DNA of 64,000 nucleotides from Pseudoalteromonas viridis (GTDB lineage Bacteria; Pseudomonadota; Gammaproteobacteria; Enterobacterales; Alteromonadaceae): NCBI RefSeq assembly GCF_017742995.1, contig NZ_CP072426.1, positions 1,116,001 to 1,180,000 of the forward strand, read 5' to 3'. Shown piece by piece: positions 60,544 to 64,000 of this stretch (position 1 is its first letter; each line of letters starts with the position of its first letter). The notes under the pieces were generated by a model. It saw only the letters and a program-made list of their open reading frames with translations, ran no database searches and was not told where the DNA came from. The position numbers and the translations under genes were made by a program.

Positions 60544-62627
60544 TAACCCTGAATGTAGTCACATTTTTGTTCAAGCAAAAACGATAGCTGCTGCTCTGTT
60601 TCGACCCCTTCTGCCACCACTTTCAAATGCATATTATGTGCAAGACTGATTATGGCCCGTACCACCATCTCACATTTTTCGTCTTCCCCCAGTTTACGGA
60701 TAAACTCCCGGTCGATTTTTAATGTGTTGATCGGCAAATGAACCAGATAACTAAACGACGAGTAGCCCGTACCAAAGTCATCAATTGCCACAGCAATCCC
60801 CAGCCGCTGAAAGGCATTGAGAATTTCAATTGCCTGCTGCGGGTTTTGCATCATCATCCCCTCCGTTACCTCAACTTCTATGGCATCGGCTGGTAACTGA
60901 TACTTTTGCAACAGGTAAAACACCATTTCGGGCAACTCTTCCCGACGTAATTGCTCCATCGACAGATTGACCGCAATACAAGGTGGATTGGTATATTCCG
61001 CTCGCCATTTTTTGGCCTGCCGACACGCCTGCTCAACCACCCACTCCCCGACTTTATTGATCAGGCCCATTTCTTCCAGCTTAGGTATAAACACGCCGGG
61101 ACCCAGGCTGCTGCCATCCGCCGGAAACCAGCGTAACAACGCTTCAACCTTATTAACCCGGTTATTATTGATGTCCCACTGCGGCTGATAAAACAGGGTA
61201 AACTCTTCGTGTTCAATGGCCAAACGGAGTTTCTGCTCCAGCTCAAGCGATGCCAGCGCCTGCAAGTGCAATTCTTCGGTGAAAAACTGAAAATTCTGCC
61301 CGCCCTGCTTTTTTGCCCGATACATCGCCAGCTCTACCGCTCTTAATACGCTTACGCTATCCTCACCGGCGCCCGGGAAGCGCGCAATACCAATGCTGGG
61401 CCCAATGAAAATCTCATGGCCGCGAATGAGATAAGCGCCCGACAAATGGCTTAATAAATGATCGGCAAGCGCCGCCTCATTTCTGACATGCTGCTCTATA
61501 AAATTCTCCAGCAATATGACAAATTCATCACCTCCTATGCGGGCAACAATGTCACCGTCGCTGACCGTTTTTACAATCCTGTGCCCCACCTCCTGAAGTA
61601 AAATGTCACCCACCTCATGACCAAACTGGTCGTTAACCTGTTTGAAGTGATCCAGGTCGAGATGCAGTAGCGAAAACTCTCGATTATGCCTGAGGCTTCG
61701 CTTGATAGCTTGCTGCAAGTGCTTCTCAAAGGTACTGCGATTAACCAGACCCGTTAAGGTATCAAACTGCGATAAACGGCTCAGTTGCTCCTCGATACTG
61801 CGCTTTTGACTGATGTCCTGAAAAGCAATAACGACGCCAAATAAGGTGTTGTTTTCATAGATAGGGGTAGCAATAAACTCCGCCGGAAACATGCGTTTAT
61901 CATTGTCTTTAAACAAGCCATAAGAATCGCGGTAGGTATAACCCTTTGCACAGTGCTCAAAGATCCTGCAGTTTTCCCATCCTGCATTACCCGCACTCGA
62001 GGTCGACAGACAAATAAATTCCGCCACATCTGCGCCGACTAAGGTGTTTTCACTCAGGCCAAGAATTTTCTCGGTTGCGGGGTTGGTGTAAGTGATACAC
62101 CCTTGGGTATCGACGCCTAAAATGCCTTCACCAATAGATTTGAGTAAAAGCCGATTTTTGTTTTCAAGTTCCTGAATATCCTGAAAAGATTGTAACAGCT
62201 TCGTTCTTTGCTGTTCCAGCTCAAGAAAAACTTGCACCTTACTGTAAAGCGTATGTGCGTTGATGGGTTTAAACAAATAGTCGACTGCACCGACTTCATA
62301 GCCTTTAAACTCCAGCGCTTCGGTGTGATCTGCTGCGGTAATAAATATGATGGGTGTATGCTTGGTCTCGTCATTCATACGCAGCAAAGAGGCTGTTTCA
62401 AAGCCATCAATGCCGGGCATCATTACATCCAACAGGATCACGGCATACTTGTGCCGCAAAACCAGTGATAACACTTCATGCCCCGACTCGGCAGAGTGGA
62501 AATTGGCACGCATATCCGCGAGGATTTTTCTCACTACCCGGTGGTTTTCTGGCCTGTCATCAACAATCAAAATCGTCGGTTTGGTGCGGTCGTCTTCTTG
62601 CACCCGGCTTTGTTTCATCGCTTCCAT
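60495..62627 (-). CDS. Response regulator with PAS, GGDEF and EAL domains
   Basis: The 710-residue cytoplasmic protein has a receiver domain (ILIVDDRPENHRV, phospho-Asp in VILLDVMMPGIDG, about 62), a PAS domain (about 155-280), GGDEF with an intact RIGGDEFVILLEN and EAL with a full set: KVEALLRWF, ELEVTEG-like VEVTEGMMM, AIDDFGTGYSSFSYL, LKIDREFI and VVAEGVETEQQ. It can plausibly both make and break c-di-GMP under phosphorelay control. It lies downstream of the CheR and hybrid-kinase genes on the same strand, which may supply the phosphoryl group. Confidence 0.94.
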   Translation of the reverse strand: MEAMKQSRVQEDDRTKPTILIVDDRPENHRVVRKILADMRANFHSAESGHEVLSLVLRHKYAVILLDVMMPGIDGFETASLLRMNDETKHTPIIFITAADHTEALEFKGYEVGAVDYLFKPINAHTLYSKVQVFLELEQQRTKLLQSFQDIQELENKNRLLLKSIGEGILGVDTQGCITYTNPATEKILGLSENTLVGADVAEFICLSTSSAGNAGWENCRIFEHCAKGYTYRDSYGLFKDNDKRMFPAEFIATPIYENNTLFGVVIAFQDISQKRSIEEQLSRLSQFDTLTGLVNRSTFEKHLQQAIKRSLRHNREFSLLHLDLDHFKQVNDQFGHEVGDILLQEVGHRIVKTVSDGDIVARIGGDEFVILLENFIEQHVRNEAALADHLLSHLSGAYLIRGHEIFIGPSIGIARFPGAGEDSVSVLRAVELAMYRAKKQGGQNFQFFTEELHLQALASLELEQKLRLAIEHEEFTLFYQPQWDINNNRVNKVEALLRWFPADGSSLGPGVFIPKLEEMGLINKVGEWVVEQACRQAKKWRAEYTNPPCIAVNLSMEQLRREELPEMVFYLLQKYQLPADAIEVEVTEGMMMQNPQQAIEILNAFQRLGIAVAIDDFGTGYSSFSYLVHLPINTLKIDREFIRKLGEDEKCEMVVRAIISLAHNMHLKVVAEGVETEQQLSFLLEQKCDYIQGYYFAKPASAAQVRLEP

Positions 62628-62728
62628 AAATCATCCTGGTTTGTTGCTTTCCAGCTCCTTCAAGCTTAGTACAAAAATCGCAGCGTCCCGTCCAAAACAA
62701 ACAAATTATGCTAAGCCTTTAGTCCTAG

Positions 62729-63613
62729 TTAAATACCAGGCACTTTACGATAAAGCGTCGCTGCGTTGTCCAGCAAATGCCATCGTGCACTGGTGTCCAG
62801 ATAATCAAGATTCTCAAGCCGCCCCAACCCCAAAAAACCACTGTGATGCAGGCTTTGGTCAAACAAATCAATCACCCGCTTTTTTAAAGCATTATCAAAG
62901 TAAATCATCACATTACGGCAAAGGATCAGCTGCATCTCGCCAAATACCCCATCGCAAACCAAATTATGATTGGCAAACACTATATTCCTGGCCAGCTCCA
63001 TACGGACTTTACTGCTATGATATTGGGTCGAGAAATGCTCATGAAACGGAGTGCCCTGTGATATTGCCAGCTGGTTGTAATTCAACTCTCCCTGGCGCAT
63101 CGTGTCTTCCGTAAAAATACCTGCTTTGGCTTTATCTAAAATACGGTCATTAAAGTCGGTTGCATAAATCTTAGCCCGATCATATAAGCCATGTGCCTTT
63201 AACAGCATCGCAAGAGAATATACTTCTTCACCAGTAGCACACCCGGCGTGCCAAATTTTAAAGAAGGGAAAAGTCTTTAAAACCGGCAGCACATGCTGCT
63301 CCAGAGACTGAAAAAAGGCCGGATCACGAAAAAACTCGGTGACGCTAACTGACAGTTCCTGCACGAGTTTATGCATGTACCCTTTCTCATATAGTACTTT
63401 GGGGATCAGGTACGAAAAGTGCGGCAAATCTTCCATGAGTAAACAATTTTGCAAACGCCTGACCAGTGTACTGCGGGCATACTGAGAGAAATCATAGCCA
63501 CTGCGCTGATACAAAACATCCAGTAAAATGTCTACTTCCAGCGCCTGTTCAGCTGTGAGTTTGGCTTCACGGCCCGATACTGATGCCATATCAATGGAGT
63601 CTGTCGCTTGCAT
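62729..63613 (-). CDS. CheR-type methyltransferase
   Basis: The 294-residue protein has the CheR N-terminal helical domain (QALEVDILLDVLYQRSGYDFSQYA) and the SAM-binding domain: FKIWHAGCATGEEVYSLAML, IYATDFNDRILDKAK, and LILCRNVMIYFDNALKKRVI. It methylates Glu residues of chemoreceptor-like targets. It overlaps the hybrid-kinase gene by 23 bases. In such clusters CheR acts on, or together with, the hybrid kinase. Confidence 0.92.
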   Translation of the reverse strand: MQATDSIDMASVSGREAKLTAEQALEVDILLDVLYQRSGYDFSQYARSTLVRRLQNCLLMEDLPHFSYLIPKVLYEKGYMHKLVQELSVSVTEFFRDPAFFQSLEQHVLPVLKTFPFFKIWHAGCATGEEVYSLAMLLKAHGLYDRAKIYATDFNDRILDKAKAGIFTEDTMRQGELNYNQLAISQGTPFHEHFSTQYHSSKVRMELARNIVFANHNLVCDGVFGEMQLILCRNVMIYFDNALKKRVIDLFDQSLHHSGFLGLGRLENLDYLDTSARWHLLDNAATLYRKVPGI

Positions 63614-64000
63614 TTTGCGTTTCGTATAACCAGATTTTCATCATAGAGATCAATACATTAATATCAACGGGTTTGGCAAGGTAGTCACTGGCTCCGGCCT
63701 CAAGGCATTTTTGCTTATCTTCACTCATCGCCTTTGCCGTCAGGGCGATAATTGGCAGGTTTTGTGAAATGTCAGCTCGAATATGTTTCATGGCTTCAAA
63801 CCCATCCATCACGGGCATCATGATGTCCATCAGCACCAGATCAAATTGCTCATTCTGCTGAAGCTTTTCCAGCGCCAGCTGACCGTTATCAGCCATGGTG
63901 ACGGCAAGCCCTTGCTCTTTCAGTAACTTGGATAAAGCATAGGTATTGCGTAAATCATCATCAACCAAAAGCACATGAAAGCCCGACAGATCAACGGGTT
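63591..64000 (-). CDS. Receiver domain at the C terminus of a truncated (hybrid kinase?) protein
   Basis: The frame is open to the right edge of the window: upstream of GTG 63974 it continues as NPVDLSGFHVLLVDDDLRNT, so the visible 136 codons are the end of a longer protein. The receiver domain has LVDDD, phospho-Asp in LVLMDIMMPVMDG and Lys in YLAKPVDINVL. The sequence fits the final REC of a large hybrid histidine kinase followed by CheR. Confidence 0.8.
   Translation of the reverse strand, partial: PVDLSGFHVLLVDDDLRNTYALSKLLKEQGLAVTMADNGQLALEKLQQNEQFDLVLMDIMMPVMDGFEAMKHIRADISQNLPIIALTAKAMSEDKQKCLEAGASDYLAKPVDINVLISMMKIWLYETQNASDRLH

Overview
The window looks like a chromosomal segment of a marine gammaproteobacterium of the Alteromonadales, most probably Pseudoalteromonas or a close relative. 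This is an inference from gene content: a methylcitrate cluster under a GntR/FCD regulator, NhaR, MipA-DUF3019-two-component and thermostable-hemolysin gene sets, rhombosortase-type GlyGly-CTERM sorting, and many c-di-GMP and chemotaxis proteins. I see no rRNA, tRNA or CRISPR array.

Layout. 0-3 kb: propionate catabolism (gntR-prpB-prpC-acnD, minus strand) with a GntR-type palindrome upstream. 3-5.1 kb: a periplasmic binding protein and a secreted protein with five 49-residue repeats. 5.2-8.7 kb: the endonuclease V gene nfi is split by an IS481-family element (7-bp target duplication), and a second, decayed nfi 3' end lies 1.4 kb downstream. 7.2-12.1 kb: an array of small, mutually paralogous minus-strand genes, most preceded by the last codons of a lost toxin-like gene and followed by a hairpin. 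I read it as an orphan immunity/toxin-tail array; an ADP-ribosylglycohydrolase gene caps it. 13.3-22.9 kb: a six-gene secreted-protein cluster with an M4 metalloprotease, a Hint-domain protein, two paralogous proteins resembling cholesterol-dependent-cytolysin/MACPF pore formers (one short, one long), a GEVED-domain protein and a PKD/GlyGly-CTERM protein. It is the most attractive candidate for an undescribed effector system.

23.4-26.7 kb: a DUF4240 protein, a cold-shock protein, a binding-protein-like gene and a GAF histidine kinase. 26.8-34.8 kb: ten tightly overlapping minus-strand genes (thermostable hemolysin, AMP ligase, haem-oxygenase-like diiron enzyme, SDR, TPR, response regulator, kinase, cupredoxin, FTR1-like permease, outer-membrane protein), a probable biosynthesis/sensing/metal operon of unknown product. 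34.9-49.3 kb: a GGDEF/EAL protein, a soluble receptor-like protein coupled to an ODP-type diiron protein, a GH3 glycosidase, PxpA with a YcsI-type hydro-lyase, a beta-propeller lipoprotein, the MipA-DUF3019-RR-HK operon and ArfB. 49.3-53.2 kb: two MacB-like permeases and an adaptor with no ATPase gene nearby. 53.6-64 kb: an HPF-like protein, NhaR plus a SelW-like protein, a chemoreceptor gene split by an IS3-family element (3-bp duplication, programmed -1 frameshift), and c-di-GMP/hybrid-kinase/CheR signalling genes running off the right edge.

Two housekeeping-type genes (nfi and the chemoreceptor) are broken by insertion sequences with intact target duplications, which points to fairly recent transposition in this lineage.
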